A DNA stretch of 64,000 nucleotides from Halobacillus salinarum (lineage in GTDB: Bacteria; Bacillota; Bacilli; Bacillales; Halobacillaceae). Under the pieces are notes generated by a model, which ran no database searches, was not told the origin of the DNA, and saw nothing but the letters and a program-made list of their open reading frames with translations. This document shows, piece after piece, positions 47,899-57,508 of this stretch; the stretch's first letter is position 1; each line of letters opens with the position of its first letter. A program made the position numbers and the translations under genes. The stretch spans positions 2,170,001-2,234,000 of the forward strand of contig NZ_CP095073.1 of NCBI RefSeq assembly GCF_022919095.1, given 5' to 3'.

Positions 47899-47913
47899 CA
47901 GGAGGAATAACAC

Positions 47914-49008
47914 ATGGAAATTTTTAATTATATGACCAAATACGATTACGAGCAGTTAGTTTTCTGTCAGGATGAACAATCTGGTTTAAAGGCAATTATA
48001 GCTATTCATGACACCACTTTAGGACCTGCACTTGGCGGGACAAGAATGTGGACATATGAAACAGAAGAAGCAGCTATTGAAGATGCCTTGAGGCTTGCCA
48101 AAGGGATGACTTATAAAAATGCTGCTGCCGGCCTTAATCTAGGTGGAGGTAAAACTGTCATTATCGGAGATCCTAAGCAAGATAAAAATGAAGCGATGTT
48201 CCGTGCTTTCGGTCGTTTTATTCAAGGGTTGAATGGCAGGTACATCACCGCTGAAGATGTAGGAACTACTGTACAGGATATGGATTTAATTCACGAGGAA
48301 ACTGATTATGTGACAGGAATCTCACCTGCTTTTGGCTCTTCGGGAAATCCATCGCCCGTTACGGCTTACGGGGTATATCGCGGAATGAAAGCTGCAGCCA
48401 ATGAAGGGTTTGGCTCTGATTCTTTAGAAGGAAAAACCGTTGCCGTTCAAGGCGTTGGAAATGTCGCTTACAATTTGTGCCGTCATCTTCATGAAGAGGG
48501 AGCTCATTTAATTGTTACGGATATTAACCAAGAGGCCGTTCAGCGTGCCGTTGACGAATTCGGAGCTAAGGCAGTCGGGACGGATGAAATCTACGGCGTA
48601 GATTGTGACATTTATGCACCGTGTGCACTTGGAGCGACGCTGAATGATGAAACCATTCCTCAGCTAAAAGCTAAAGTCATAGCAGGAGCGGCGAATAACC
48701 AGTTAAAAGAAACGACTCACGGAGACATCCTGCATGAAAAAGGCATCGTTTACACTCCGGATTATGTCATCAATGCCGGCGGCGTGATCAATGTGGCGGA
48801 CGAGCTGCATGGTTATAATAAAGAACGTGCAATGAAGCGGGTAGAAACGATTTATGATAATGTGGCCCGGGTTTTTGAAATTTCAAAACGTGATGAAATT
48901 CCTACTTACAAAGCTGCCGATCGAATGGCGGAAGAGCGCATTATGAAGTTACGCAAATCCCGCAGCCAGTTTTTGCAGAATGGTCATCATATTTTAAGCA
49001 GAAAATAG
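47914..49008 (+). CDS. bcd: Leucine/branched-chain amino acid dehydrogenase
   Basis: 364-residue NAD-dependent Leu/Val/Ile dehydrogenase, producing 2-oxo acids for the BKD complex. The active-site glycine-rich motif [11 protein letters not shown] carries the catalytic Lys near residue 80. The C-terminal Rossmann domain has [12 protein letters not shown] and the family signature [26 protein letters not shown]. It is the entry step of the operon's pathway. Confidence 0.96.
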   Translation: MEIFNYMTKYDYEQLVFCQDEQSGLKAIIAIHDTTLGPALGGTRMWTYETEEAAIEDALRLAKGMTYKNAAAGLNLGGGKTVIIGDPKQDKNEAMFRAFGRFIQGLNGRYITAEDVGTTVQDMDLIHEETDYVTGISPAFGSSGNPSPVTAYGVYRGMKAAANEGFGSDSLEGKTVAVQGVGNVAYNLCRHLHEEGAHLIVTDINQEAVQRAVDEFGAKAVGTDEIYGVDCDIYAPCALGATLNDETIPQLKAKVIAGAANNQLKETTHGDILHEKGIVYTPDYVINAGGVINVADELHGYNKERAMKRVETIYDNVARVFEISKRDEIPTYKAADRMAEERIMKLRKSRSQFLQNGHHILSRK

Positions 49009-49024
49009 AAGTAACGGAGGATAA

Positions 49025-50116
49025 ATGGTTTTGCAAACACATCGAATTCTAGTGATTAATCCAGGCTCAACTTCTACAAAGATAGGTGTCTTTGATAATG
49101 AAGAAGAAGTTTTTGAAAAAACGATTCGTCATAAGCCTGAAGAATTAACCCCCTACAAACGAGTAATTGACCAATTTGACTTTCGGAAACAAGTGATCTT
49201 GGACGAGCTTGATCAAGAAGGGATTAATATCGGAAAGTTAAGTGCTGTCTGTGGACGAGGCGGTCTCCTTCGACCGATCGAAGGTGGTACTTATGAAGTA
49301 AATGAAGCCATGCTTCAAGATTTGAAAGATGGTTATAATGGAGAGCATGCCTCGAATTTGGGAGGCATCATCGCCCATGAAATTGCGAAGGGTCTGAATA
49401 TAGGTGCTTATATTGTAGACCCGGTGGTTGTAGATGAACTGGAAGATATTGCGAGAGTATCAGGGGTCCCTGAAATTCCTAGAAAAAGCATATTTCATGC
49501 CTTGAATCAAAAAGCAGTGGCAAGGAGAGCGGCGGTTGATTTACACCAGACCTATTCAAGCTCACGTCTCATCGTTGCTCATATGGGCGGCGGCATCACA
49601 GTCGGGGCTCACTTAGGAGGCAGGGTAATCGATGTAAATAACGGTCTTCACGGCGATGGTCCTTTCTCACCGGAAAGAGCGGGTACTGTACCTGCTGGAG
49701 ACCTGGTTTCGCTCTGTTTCTCAGGTCAGTACTTTCGTGATGAAGTCATGAAAAAGCTGGTTGGACAGGGAGGTTTAATGGCCTACCTTGACACCAATGA
49801 TGGCAGGGAAGTAGAGCAGATGATAGAACACGGAGACCGCAAGGCTAAGCTTGTATTTGATGCCATGGCGTATCAGATTGCTAAAGAAATTGGCAGCATG
49901 AGCGCAGCTATGGAAGGAAAAGTGGACGCCATTGTGCTCACTGGGGGACTGGCTTACGGGAAAGCGTTCGTAGAAGAAATATCAAAGCGCGTGCATTGGA
50001 TTGCAGATGTGCTGGTCTATCCAGGTGAGAATGAATTGGAAGCTTTAAACGAAGGAACATTACGGATTTTAAATCACGAAGAAATACCAAAGCAATATCC
50101 TAATTTCGTTGAATAG
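49025..50116 (+). CDS. buk: Butyrate kinase
   Basis: 363-residue acetokinase-family enzyme that makes ATP from butyryl or branched acyl phosphate. Conserved motifs are [15 protein letters not shown] at the N-terminus, [10 protein letters not shown] and VLTGGLAYG. With Ptb it releases branched-chain acids with ATP formation, or in reverse activates them for branched fatty acid synthesis. RBS ACGGAGG. Confidence 0.96.
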   Translation: MVLQTHRILVINPGSTSTKIGVFDNEEEVFEKTIRHKPEELTPYKRVIDQFDFRKQVILDELDQEGINIGKLSAVCGRGGLLRPIEGGTYEVNEAMLQDLKDGYNGEHASNLGGIIAHEIAKGLNIGAYIVDPVVVDELEDIARVSGVPEIPRKSIFHALNQKAVARRAAVDLHQTYSSSRLIVAHMGGGITVGAHLGGRVIDVNNGLHGDGPFSPERAGTVPAGDLVSLCFSGQYFRDEVMKKLVGQGGLMAYLDTNDGREVEQMIEHGDRKAKLVFDAMAYQIAKEIGSMSAAMEGKVDAIVLTGGLAYGKAFVEEISKRVHWIADVLVYPGENELEALNEGTLRILNHEEIPKQYPNFVE

Positions 50117-50130
50117 AAAGGGGTCTCGTC

Positions 50131-51552
50131 ATGGCAGAAGAGTATGATTTAGTGGTTTTAGGAGGAGGCACTGGCGGATATGTGGCCGCCATCCGTGCTT
50201 CAAAGCTGGGCTTAAAAACTGCAATAGTAGAAAGCAGAGAGCTTGGCGGTACGTGTCTGCACCGCGGCTGTATTCCTTCTAAGGCACTTTTACGAAGTGC
50301 AGAAGTTTACCGGCAGACGAAGGAAGCTGATACTTACGGTGTAGTGGCAGAGAATACGTCTCTCAATTTTCCGAAAGTACAGGAGAGAAAGCAGTCCATT
50401 GTCGACACGTTACATAAGGGTGTTCAAGGGCTGATGAAAAAAGGGAAAATTGATGTTTATGAAGGCTTTGGCCGCATCTTGGGCCCATCGATTTTTTCTC
50501 CAACTGCGGGTACGATCTCTGTGGAAATGAACAATGGTGAAGAGAATGAAATGCTTATTCCCAAAAATGTGTTAATCGCCACGGGTTCAAGTCCTAAGCT
50601 GCTCCCTGGAATGGAAGCAGACGGTACATTTGTGATGACATCGGATGAAGCTTTGAATATGGAAGAACTGCCTGAGTCCATCCTTATCATTGGAGGAGGG
50701 GTCATTGGAATAGAATGGGCTTCTATGCTTGCAGACTTTGGTGTGAAAGTCACGGTGCTTGAATACCTCCCTCAAATTCTGCCGACAGAAGATGAAGAAG
50801 TTTTTAAAGAGATCTTGAAACAGATGAAGAAAAAAGGAGTACAAGTCGTAACCAGTGCGAAAGTTCTCCCTGAATCATTGCAAACAAGTGAAGGCGTTTC
50901 CATCGAGGCTGAAGTGAACGAATCGACAGAAACATTTAAAGCTGAGCGAATGCTTGTATCGGTAGGACGCGCAGCCAATGTGAAAAACATCGGTTTAGAG
51001 AATACTTCCATTGAAGTAGATAAAGGTGTTATTCAAACGAATAAATTCTACCAGACGAAAGAATCCCATATTTACGCTATCGGAGATGTAATTGGCGGGA
51101 TGCAGCTTGCTCATGTGGCTTCCCACGAAGGCATAACTGCCGTGGAACATATGGCAGATCAGCATCCACATCCGATTAATTATGAACATGTGCCGTCGTG
51201 TATTTATTCAAACCCTGAAGCAGCAAGCGTTGGGTTAACAGAGCAGCAGGCCAAAGAACAGGGGTTTGAAGTGAAAACTGGTAAATTCTCTTTTCAGGCT
51301 ATTGGCAAGGCACTCGTATTCGGTGAAACAGATGGGTTCGTAAAAATCGTAGCAGATAAGAAAACCGATGATTTACTTGGTGTGCATATGGTAGGACCAC
51401 ATGTAACGGATATGATTTCTGAGGCTGGATTAGCGAAAGTTTTGGATGCCACTCCTTGGGAGATTGCAGAAAGCATCCACCCGCATCCGACTCTTGCGGA
51501 AGCTATTGGAGAGGCTGCCATGGCCGTAGACGGGAACCAAATTCATGGATAG
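50131..51552 (+). CDS. lpdV: Dihydrolipoyl dehydrogenase of the BKD complex (E3)
   Basis: 473-residue flavoprotein that reoxidises dihydrolipoamide with NAD. FAD-binding GGGTGGYVAAIRA (11-23), redox disulfide GGTCLHRGCIPSK, NAD-binding GGGVIGIEWASML and C-terminal catalytic HPHPTLAE motif are all present. The gene is inside the bkd operon, so it is the dedicated E3 (LpdV type) rather than the pyruvate dehydrogenase PdhD. Confidence 0.95.
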   Translation: MAEEYDLVVLGGGTGGYVAAIRASKLGLKTAIVESRELGGTCLHRGCIPSKALLRSAEVYRQTKEADTYGVVAENTSLNFPKVQERKQSIVDTLHKGVQGLMKKGKIDVYEGFGRILGPSIFSPTAGTISVEMNNGEENEMLIPKNVLIATGSSPKLLPGMEADGTFVMTSDEALNMEELPESILIIGGGVIGIEWASMLADFGVKVTVLEYLPQILPTEDEEVFKEILKQMKKKGVQVVTSAKVLPESLQTSEGVSIEAEVNESTETFKAERMLVSVGRAANVKNIGLENTSIEVDKGVIQTNKFYQTKESHIYAIGDVIGGMQLAHVASHEGITAVEHMADQHPHPINYEHVPSCIYSNPEAASVGLTEQQAKEQGFEVKTGKFSFQAIGKALVFGETDGFVKIVADKKTDDLLGVHMVGPHVTDMISEAGLAKVLDATPWEIAESIHPHPTLAEAIGEAAMAVDGNQIHG

Positions 51553-51572
51553 ACATTTAAGGAGGGATTGGA

Positions 51573-52565
51573 ATGGCTGAGAACCGCCATCAATCACTAG
51601 GTTTAAGCGATGAACAAGTATTAGATATGTTTAGAACGATGCTCCTCGCAAGAAAAATTGACGAACGTATGTGGCTGTTGAATCGTGCCGGGAAAATACC
51701 TTTTGTTATTTCATGTCAAGGTCAGGAAGCCGCACAAGTAGGAGCCTCTTATGCACTGGATCGTGAAAAAGATTACGCTCTTCCTTATTACAGAGATATG
51801 GGAGTGGTGCTGTCTTTTGGCATGACTGCTCAAGATTTAATGCTTTCAGGATTTGCTAAAGCAGAAGATCCAAATTCAGGCGGACGGCAAATGCCTGGTC
51901 ATTTCGGGCAAAAAAAGAACAGAATCGTAACCGGTTCATCCCCCGTTACGACGCAAGTACCTCACGCCGTAGGCATAGCGCTTGCAGCTAAGATGGAAAA
52001 GAAAGATTATGTATCCTTAGTAACATTTGGTGAAGGTTCTTCCAACCAGGGCGATTTTCATGAAGGGGCGAACTTTGCTGGTGTCCACAAGCTTCCTGTC
52101 ATCTTTATGGTGGAGAATAATAAATATGCCATTTCTGTGCCAGTAGCAAAGCAATTGGCTTGTGAGAAAGTGTCTGATCGCGCGATTGGTTATGGCATGC
52201 CTGGCTACACAGTTGATGGTAACGATCCTCTTGCTGTTTATGAAGTAGTGAAAGAGGCAGCTGAACGCGGGCGTAAAGGAGAAGGGCCTACGCTGATCGA
52301 AGCGGTTTCTTACAGGCTGACTCCTCACTCCAGTGATGATGATGACCGTACGTATCGGGAAAGAGATGAAGTGGATGAAGCGAAAAAGAAAGATTCGATC
52401 GTAACGTTTGCTAATTATTTGCGTGAACAGAACATTTTAACGGAAGAAAAAGAAACAGAGTTGAATGAAGAAATTAATCAACTGGTCAATGAGGCGACTG
52501 AATATGCGGAAAATGCTGAGTACGCGGAAGCTGAGTCTGCATTGCACTATGTATATGAAGAGTAA
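51573..52565 (+). CDS. bkdAA: Branched-chain 2-oxoacid dehydrogenase E1 alpha
   Basis: 330-residue thiamine-diphosphate subunit. YRDMGVVLSFGM and GRQMPGHFG define the substrate end; GEGSSNQGDFHEGANFAGV...VENNKYAIS is the ThDP-binding motif (GDG variant with Glu in place of Asp, usual for this subunit group). The phosphorylation-loop region is SYRLTPHSSDDDDRTYR. It pairs with BkdAB to decarboxylate 2-oxo acids from valine, leucine and isoleucine. RBS AAGGAGGG. Confidence 0.96.
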   Translation: MAENRHQSLGLSDEQVLDMFRTMLLARKIDERMWLLNRAGKIPFVISCQGQEAAQVGASYALDREKDYALPYYRDMGVVLSFGMTAQDLMLSGFAKAEDPNSGGRQMPGHFGQKKNRIVTGSSPVTTQVPHAVGIALAAKMEKKDYVSLVTFGEGSSNQGDFHEGANFAGVHKLPVIFMVENNKYAISVPVAKQLACEKVSDRAIGYGMPGYTVDGNDPLAVYEVVKEAAERGRKGEGPTLIEAVSYRLTPHSSDDDDRTYRERDEVDEAKKKDSIVTFANYLREQNILTEEKETELNEEINQLVNEATEYAENAEYAEAESALHYVYEE

Positions 52566-52580
52566 GGAGGGGGAGACATA

Positions 52581-53564
52581 ATGGCAGTAATTTCTTATAT
52601 TCAAGCCGTTACCCAAGCTTTAAAAGAAGAAATGAAGCGGGATGAAAAAGTGTTCGTTTTAGGTGAGGACGTAGGGAAAAGAGGAGGGGTTTTCAGGGCT
52701 ACAGACGGCCTTTATGAAGAATTTGGCGAAGACCGAGTAATCGATACTCCTCTTGCTGAATCCGCGATTGCGGGAGTCGGAATCGGAGCAGCTATGTATG
52801 GCATGAGACCGGTTGCTGAAATGCAATTCGCTGATTTTATCATGCCTGCTGTTAACCAAATCATTTCAGAAGCAGCTAAGACACGCTACCGCTCCAACAA
52901 TGACTGGCATGTTCCGCTTACGATTCGTGCACCATATGGAGGCGGGGTCCATGGCGCTCTTTACCATTCACAATCAGTTGAAGCCGTATTTGCTAATCAG
53001 CCCGGCTTAAAAATTGTCATGCCTTCGACTCCCTATGACGTGAAAGGATTATTAAAAGCGTCTATTCGTGATAATGACCCGGTATTATTTTTCGAACATA
53101 AACGAGCGTACCGCTTAATTAAAGGGGAAGTTCCAGAAGAGGATTACACCCTTCCAATTGGAAAAGCAGATGTGAAGCGGGAAGGATCAGATATTACAGT
53201 TATTACTTATGGGTTATGTGTACACTTTGCTCTACAAGCAGCAGATAAGCTGGCTGAAGAGGGGATAGATGTTCATATATTAGATCTGCGAACCGTGTAC
53301 CCTCTTGATCAGGAGAGTATTATTGAGGCAGCGAAGAAGACAGGAAAGGTTTTGTTGATTACGGAAGACAATAAGGAAGGCAGCATTATCTCTGAAGTCT
53401 CAGCGATTATCAGCGAAAATTGCCTGTTTGACCTTGACGCTCCTGTCAAAAGACTGGCTGGTCCGGAAGTTCCATCGATGCCTTATGCACCGACGATGGA
53501 GAAGTTCTTTATGATGAACCCGGACAAAGTAGAAAAGGCGATGCGAGATCTCGCTGAATTTTAA
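52581..53564 (+). CDS. bkdAB: Branched-chain 2-oxoacid dehydrogenase E1 beta
   Basis: 327-residue partner of BkdAA. Family stretches include VFVLGEDVGKRGGVFRAT, DTPLAESAIAGVGIGAA, EMQFADFIMPA and VPSMPYAPTMEKFF. It contributes the second half of each ThDP site. The gene is 15 bases after bkdAA behind AAGGAGGGGG and is cotranscribed with it. Confidence 0.96.
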   Translation: MAVISYIQAVTQALKEEMKRDEKVFVLGEDVGKRGGVFRATDGLYEEFGEDRVIDTPLAESAIAGVGIGAAMYGMRPVAEMQFADFIMPAVNQIISEAAKTRYRSNNDWHVPLTIRAPYGGGVHGALYHSQSVEAVFANQPGLKIVMPSTPYDVKGLLKASIRDNDPVLFFEHKRAYRLIKGEVPEEDYTLPIGKADVKREGSDITVITYGLCVHFALQAADKLAEEGIDVHILDLRTVYPLDQESIIEAAKKTGKVLLITEDNKEGSIISEVSAIISENCLFDLDAPVKRLAGPEVPSMPYAPTMEKFFMMNPDKVEKAMRDLAEF

Positions 53565-53580
53565 TTAAGGAGGGATAGTA

Positions 53581-54888
53581 GTGGGACTAGAAAAGATCAA
53601 TATGCCTCAGCTTGGCGAGAGTGTAACCGAAGGAACGATAAGTTCCTGGTTAGTTAAACCTGGTGATACGATCAATAAATATGACCCAATTGCTGAAGTC
53701 ATGACCGATAAAGTAAACGCTGAAGTACCTTCTTCCTTTACCGGAGTCATTAAAGAATTAGTGGCTGATGAAGGTGATACGATTTCTGTCGGAGACCTGA
53801 TGTGCTACATCGAGGTTGAGGGGGCAGGTTCAGAATCAGCTGATGCGAAAGACGAGACTGAAAAGAAAGAAACTGAAGCGAAGCAGCCCAGCCAGGCTCC
53901 TCAGGAAAAACAACAGACTACAAGAAAATCAACCCAGAATAAAAAACGGTATTCTCCAGCTGTCATGACGCTCGCTCAGGAACATGACATTGACTTGAAC
54001 CAAGTAGACGGCTCAGGTAGAGGCGGAAGGATTACTCGCAAAGATATCGAGAAGCTTATAGAGAGCGGAAGTATTCCTAAGTCTGGAGAGGCACAGGCTG
54101 AAAAGCAGGAAGCACAAGCACCATCTGAGGAAGCTCCTCGTCAGTCTGAAGCTAAACAACCAGCTGCTCGGAATGTGCAGGCAGCGGCAGGTGATAAGGA
54201 AATCCCTGTAACAGGGGTAAGGAAAGCAATCGCTGCGAATATGGTGAAATCAAAAACGGAGATCCCTCATGCATGGATGATGGTAGAGGTTGACGTTACG
54301 AATCTCGTCAATCTAAGAAATGCCAAGAAAAAGCAATTTAAAGAAAATGAAGGCTACAGTTTGACGTATTTTTCGTTTTTCGTAAAAGCTGTCGCTCAGG
54401 CATTAAAAGAATACCCGCAGCTTAACAGCACGTGGGCGGGTGATAAAATCATTCAACGGAAAGCCATTAACTTAAACATTGCTGTTGCAAATGAGGATCA
54501 ATTATTCGTACCGGTGATCCGTGATGCTGATGAGAAGAGTATCAAAGGCATAGCCAAAGATATTACGGAACTAGCCATGAAGGCACGGCAAGGTAAATTG
54601 AGTTCTCAGGATATGGAAGGCGGCACATTTACGGTTAATAATACTGGTTCGTTTGGATCCGTCCAGTCTATGGGTGTCATTAACCATCCACAGGCCGCTA
54701 TTTTGCAAGTGGAATCAATCGTGAAAAAACCTGTCTACCAGGATGGGATGTTTGGTGCGCGTGATATGGTTAATCTCTGCCTATCTCTCGATCATAGAGT
54801 ACTCGATGGCTTGGTAGCAGGGAACTTCCTCGCACGAGTGAAGGAAATCTTAGAAAGAATGTCAGAGGACAATACGTCGATCTACTAA
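53581..54888 (+). CDS. bkdB: Lipoamide acyltransferase (E2) of the BKD complex
   Basis: 435 residues forming the core of the complex. An N-terminal lipoyl domain with EVMTDKVNAEV carries the lipoylated Lys44. A Glu/Gln/Ala-rich hinge, an E1/E3-binding domain (SPAVMTLAQEHDIDLNQVDGSG region, about 122-158), a second hinge and the catalytic acyltransferase domain with the DHRVLDG motif near the C-terminus follow. GTG start after AAGGAGGG. It is the last gene of the operon, followed by a strong terminator. Confidence 0.96.
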   Translation: MGLEKINMPQLGESVTEGTISSWLVKPGDTINKYDPIAEVMTDKVNAEVPSSFTGVIKELVADEGDTISVGDLMCYIEVEGAGSESADAKDETEKKETEAKQPSQAPQEKQQTTRKSTQNKKRYSPAVMTLAQEHDIDLNQVDGSGRGGRITRKDIEKLIESGSIPKSGEAQAEKQEAQAPSEEAPRQSEAKQPAARNVQAAAGDKEIPVTGVRKAIAANMVKSKTEIPHAWMMVEVDVTNLVNLRNAKKKQFKENEGYSLTYFSFFVKAVAQALKEYPQLNSTWAGDKIIQRKAINLNIAVANEDQLFVPVIRDADEKSIKGIAKDITELAMKARQGKLSSQDMEGGTFTVNNTGSFGSVQSMGVINHPQAAILQVESIVKKPVYQDGMFGARDMVNLCLSLDHRVLDGLVAGNFLARVKEILERMSEDNTSIY

Positions 54889-54931
54889 GATTTAAGGGGG
54901 ATATGGAGCGCCATCTTCCATGAAGCATGTA

Positions 54932-54986
54932 AATAAAAATCAGCCCAAAGGTGTGTGAATCCACTGCCTTTGGGCTGATTTTTATT
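54932..54986. terminator. Bidirectional terminator after bkdB
   Basis: Twenty-base inverted repeat around 54932-54951 and 54967-54986 (core CAGCCCAAAGG / CCTTTGGGCTG) flanked by AATAAAAA and TTTTTATT, serving bkdB and the converging dehydrogenase gene, whose stop it overlaps. Confidence 0.9.
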
Positions 54987-55860
54987 TTTCCAGGTTGTGG
55001 AGACTGCGGTAGTATTCGTAGATAGCTGAAAAGTCTAGATCGCCATATCCGTTGACATTTGCTTCACTAAAGGCTTCCTTTACGATATTCGTTATTTTAA
55101 GAGCCGCATGGTGATCAAAACCCGATAAGGAGGCTAAATGGAGATCCTTATGCATATTTTTTAAAGAAAATTCCTCATCATAATTGTCCTGCCTGAGTTT
55201 ATCAGCCTTCATTTTTAAAAATGGAGCGGCTACAGGCATATCAGGCAGCGTATCCAATAGAAAGTCCTTTTCCAAACCAAGCTTTTCTCCCAACATCATA
55301 CCTTCTGTGAAAACGGCCATATTAGTAGCAAGCATTAAGTTTACGACCATTTTAAGAGAGGTTCCATGGCTCACAGGACCTACGTGCACAGCCTTCTTTC
55401 CCATAATTGAAGTGTAAGGAGCGATCTCGTTTACGTCCTTTTCTTCACCTCCTAATAAAAAGACAAGCTCACCCTGCTCTGCAGGTCCTTTTGTACCTGC
55501 AACGGGAGCATCCATAAATCTTACATCCTCCTTTAGAGCAGAATCGTAACAGAGCTTTGTAAATGCGGGATGAACCGTACTGCAATCCACCCAAAGGGAG
55601 CCGGGTTTCATCGATTGAACAAAACCAAGGTCCCCTAGCGCTGTTTCTTGTACAGCGTCAGGCCCTGTAAGCATCGTAAATACAAGGTCAGCATCTTCAA
55701 CAGCTTCATGGAGAGATTCATTGAGATGGGCTCCTTGATTAATTAGCGGGGCTGCTTTTTCTTTTGTACGGTTGTATACGGTCAAATCCACATCACCAGC
55801 CGCTAAGTTTGACGCCATCGCTCCTCCCATGACACCTAATCCAACAAACGTTACATTCAT
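54982..55860 (-). CDS. 3-hydroxyisobutyrate dehydrogenase-family oxidoreductase
   Basis: 292-residue beta-hydroxyacid dehydrogenase. The NAD(P)-binding motif FVGLGVMGGAMASNL is at residues 5-19, followed by the substrate motif MDAPVAGTKGPAEQG and the catalytic Lys in GTSLKMVVNLMLATN. A long upstream frame to 56205 is spurious; the ATG at 55860 has AAGGAGGG just upstream. Location beside the bkd operon suggests valine breakdown (3-hydroxyisobutyrate), but related enzymes also act on tartronate semialdehyde or glyoxylate, so the substrate is open. Confidence 0.88.
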   Translation of the reverse strand: MNVTFVGLGVMGGAMASNLAAGDVDLTVYNRTKEKAAPLINQGAHLNESLHEAVEDADLVFTMLTGPDAVQETALGDLGFVQSMKPGSLWVDCSTVHPAFTKLCYDSALKEDVRFMDAPVAGTKGPAEQGELVFLLGGEEKDVNEIAPYTSIMGKKAVHVGPVSHGTSLKMVVNLMLATNMAVFTEGMMLGEKLGLEKDFLLDTLPDMPVAAPFLKMKADKLRQDNYDEEFSLKNMHKDLHLASLSGFDHHAALKITNIVKEAFSEANVNGYGDLDFSAIYEYYRSLHNLEK

Positions 55861-56008
55861 ACTGGCCCTCCTTAAAGGTCTCATTTTATAAATACATCCC
55901 TTTTTTAACCGGGATTTAAACGTGTGTGAAAGGAAGAAAATCTTCAATTGAAAATAAGTGAGCAGGAATGCTATGGTTAAATTAACATAAAGGCAGGTGG
56001 AAAAGTTG

Positions 56009-56809
56009 ATGAAGAATCTTAGTAAACAGCAATCACCTAGAACGAGACAAACGATCCTTGAAGACTTAAGGTCCTTAGGGGTAAAAAAGGGGACATCCTT
56101 GCTTGTGCATTCATCTTTATCTTCTATTGGCTGGGTGAATGGTGGGGCGGTTGCAGTGAATTTAGCATTAATGGATGCCGTTTCTAATGAAGGAACCATC
56201 ATCATGCCATCGCAATCAGACGATATGTCTGACCCCGCAGAGTGGACAAACCCGCCTGTTCCTGAGGAATGGATTGAGGAAATTGAAAGAACTCTTCCCG
56301 CCTACCATCCTGACTATACTCCTGCATTAAGAATGGGCAGGATTGTAGAAGCTTTTCGTACCTTTCCTGATGTAAAAAGAAGTGCTCACCCTCTTTTATC
56401 CTTTGCCGGTTGGGGCAGAAACAGTCGGACTGTAATAAAGGATCATTTTTTTCATACGGGACTTGGAAAACTTTCACCGTTACAAAAACTGTACGATCTT
56501 GACGCGCACGTGCTATTCCTTGGCACTTCTTATGAGAGCTGTACTTGTTTTCATTTAGCGGAATATCGTATTCCAAAGCAAACGGTAACTACGAGAGGTG
56601 CGCCTGTACTTCACCACGGGAGAAGAGTGTGGGTAAAAACGAATGATATTGAGTTCAGGGATGATTTATTCGGAAAAATCGGCGTGGAATTTGAGCAGAA
56701 GCATGAGGTGGCAGAAGGTCAGGTAGGTTCAGCTTCAGCCAAATTGTTCTCCTTGAAGGAAGCCGTGGATTATGCAGAGTTGTGGCTGAAGGACTATGAT
56801 GACGAGTGA
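56009..56809 (+). CDS. AAC(3)/YokD-family N-acetyltransferase
   Basis: 266 residues of the aminoglycoside 3-N-acetyltransferase fold. Characteristic pieces are VHSSLSSIGWVNGGAVAVN, GTIIMPSQSDDMSDPAEW, RSAHPLLSFAGWG and LGTSYESCTCFHLAEYR. Family members use acetyl-CoA; many chromosomal copies like B. subtilis YokD have no proven resistance role, so calling it a resistance gene would be premature. I use the ATG at 56009, eight bases after AGGTGG; the open frame begins at 55997. It diverges from the dehydrogenase gene. Confidence 0.85.
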   Translation: MKNLSKQQSPRTRQTILEDLRSLGVKKGTSLLVHSSLSSIGWVNGGAVAVNLALMDAVSNEGTIIMPSQSDDMSDPAEWTNPPVPEEWIEEIERTLPAYHPDYTPALRMGRIVEAFRTFPDVKRSAHPLLSFAGWGRNSRTVIKDHFFHTGLGKLSPLQKLYDLDAHVLFLGTSYESCTCFHLAEYRIPKQTVTTRGAPVLHHGRRVWVKTNDIEFRDDLFGKIGVEFEQKHEVAEGQVGSASAKLFSLKEAVDYAELWLKDYDDE

Positions 56810-56865
56810 AGCCTTTTACACGAATGGCTAAGTATCTAATCGGCAAGCAAAGAAGAGGTGACTAA

Positions 56866-57489
56866 ATGGGTTCGCGAATTATGCATTTGTTAATAGCTGA
56901 TAAAGTAGCAGATCAATTAGATGTTGTAACCAATAACAATCTTTTTCTACTTGGAGGAATCGCCCCGGATGCTTTGATCCCGAAGACCCATTCTCATTTT
57001 TATAAAGGAGAGGTAAATAGATTTACACGTGAGGTTGATTTTATCGGTTTTTATGAAAGGCACCAGAACGAAGCTCCATACGAGTTTATTCTTGGGTATT
57101 TTACCCATCTTGTAGCAGACGATCTTTGGCTGAAGGGCTTTTACCTTCCCTGGTTGAAAAATCGAATGAATCATGACCCTGCGATGTACGATCGCTACCA
57201 TCGGGATTTTCAATTGTTAAATGGCAAATTACTGGATTATTATAAGAAAGCTGAACGGTTTAAGCGGGAATTACACTATGAAAACGTGAACTTTCAAGCA
57301 GATTTTTTTCATTCAGAAAAGTTAAAAGATTTTCTCCATGAAATATTTGCGGATATCGATGATAACTCGAAGAGTCGATCAGAACCGCTGGATGTTCTTT
57401 CGCTCGAACAGATCATTGGTTACATAGAGTCCAGTTCCCTGAAAGCAATTTTGCATATCAGAGAACTTGGGCTGAAAGTTGATTTATAA
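56866..57489 (+). CDS. Zinc-dependent phospholipase C-like protein
   Basis: 207 residues. The N-terminus SRIMHLLIADKVADQL and GGIAPDAL, then YFTHLVADDLW, are the His/Asp motifs of the zinc-dependent phospholipase C / S1-P1-like fold in its small cytoplasmic form, without a signal peptide. Hydrolase activity is therefore likely, but neither the substrate nor metal content is known. Starts at ATG 56866 behind AGAAGAGGTG. It ends 19 bases from the convergent esterase gene with no clear terminator between them. Confidence 0.75.
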   Translation: MGSRIMHLLIADKVADQLDVVTNNNLFLLGGIAPDALIPKTHSHFYKGEVNRFTREVDFIGFYERHQNEAPYEFILGYFTHLVADDLWLKGFYLPWLKNRMNHDPAMYDRYHRDFQLLNGKLLDYYKKAERFKRELHYENVNFQADFFHSEKLKDFLHEIFADIDDNSKSRSEPLDVLSLEQIIGYIESSSLKAILHIRELGLKVDL

Positions 57490-57508
57490 AGGAGGGCTTA
57501 CTTTTCCA

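Noticed and set aside
56009-56809. Calling the AAC(3)-family gene an acquired aminoglycoside resistance gene
   Set aside because: There is no mobile element nearby, base composition matches the neighbours, and chromosomal YokD-type homologues are common in Bacillaceae.
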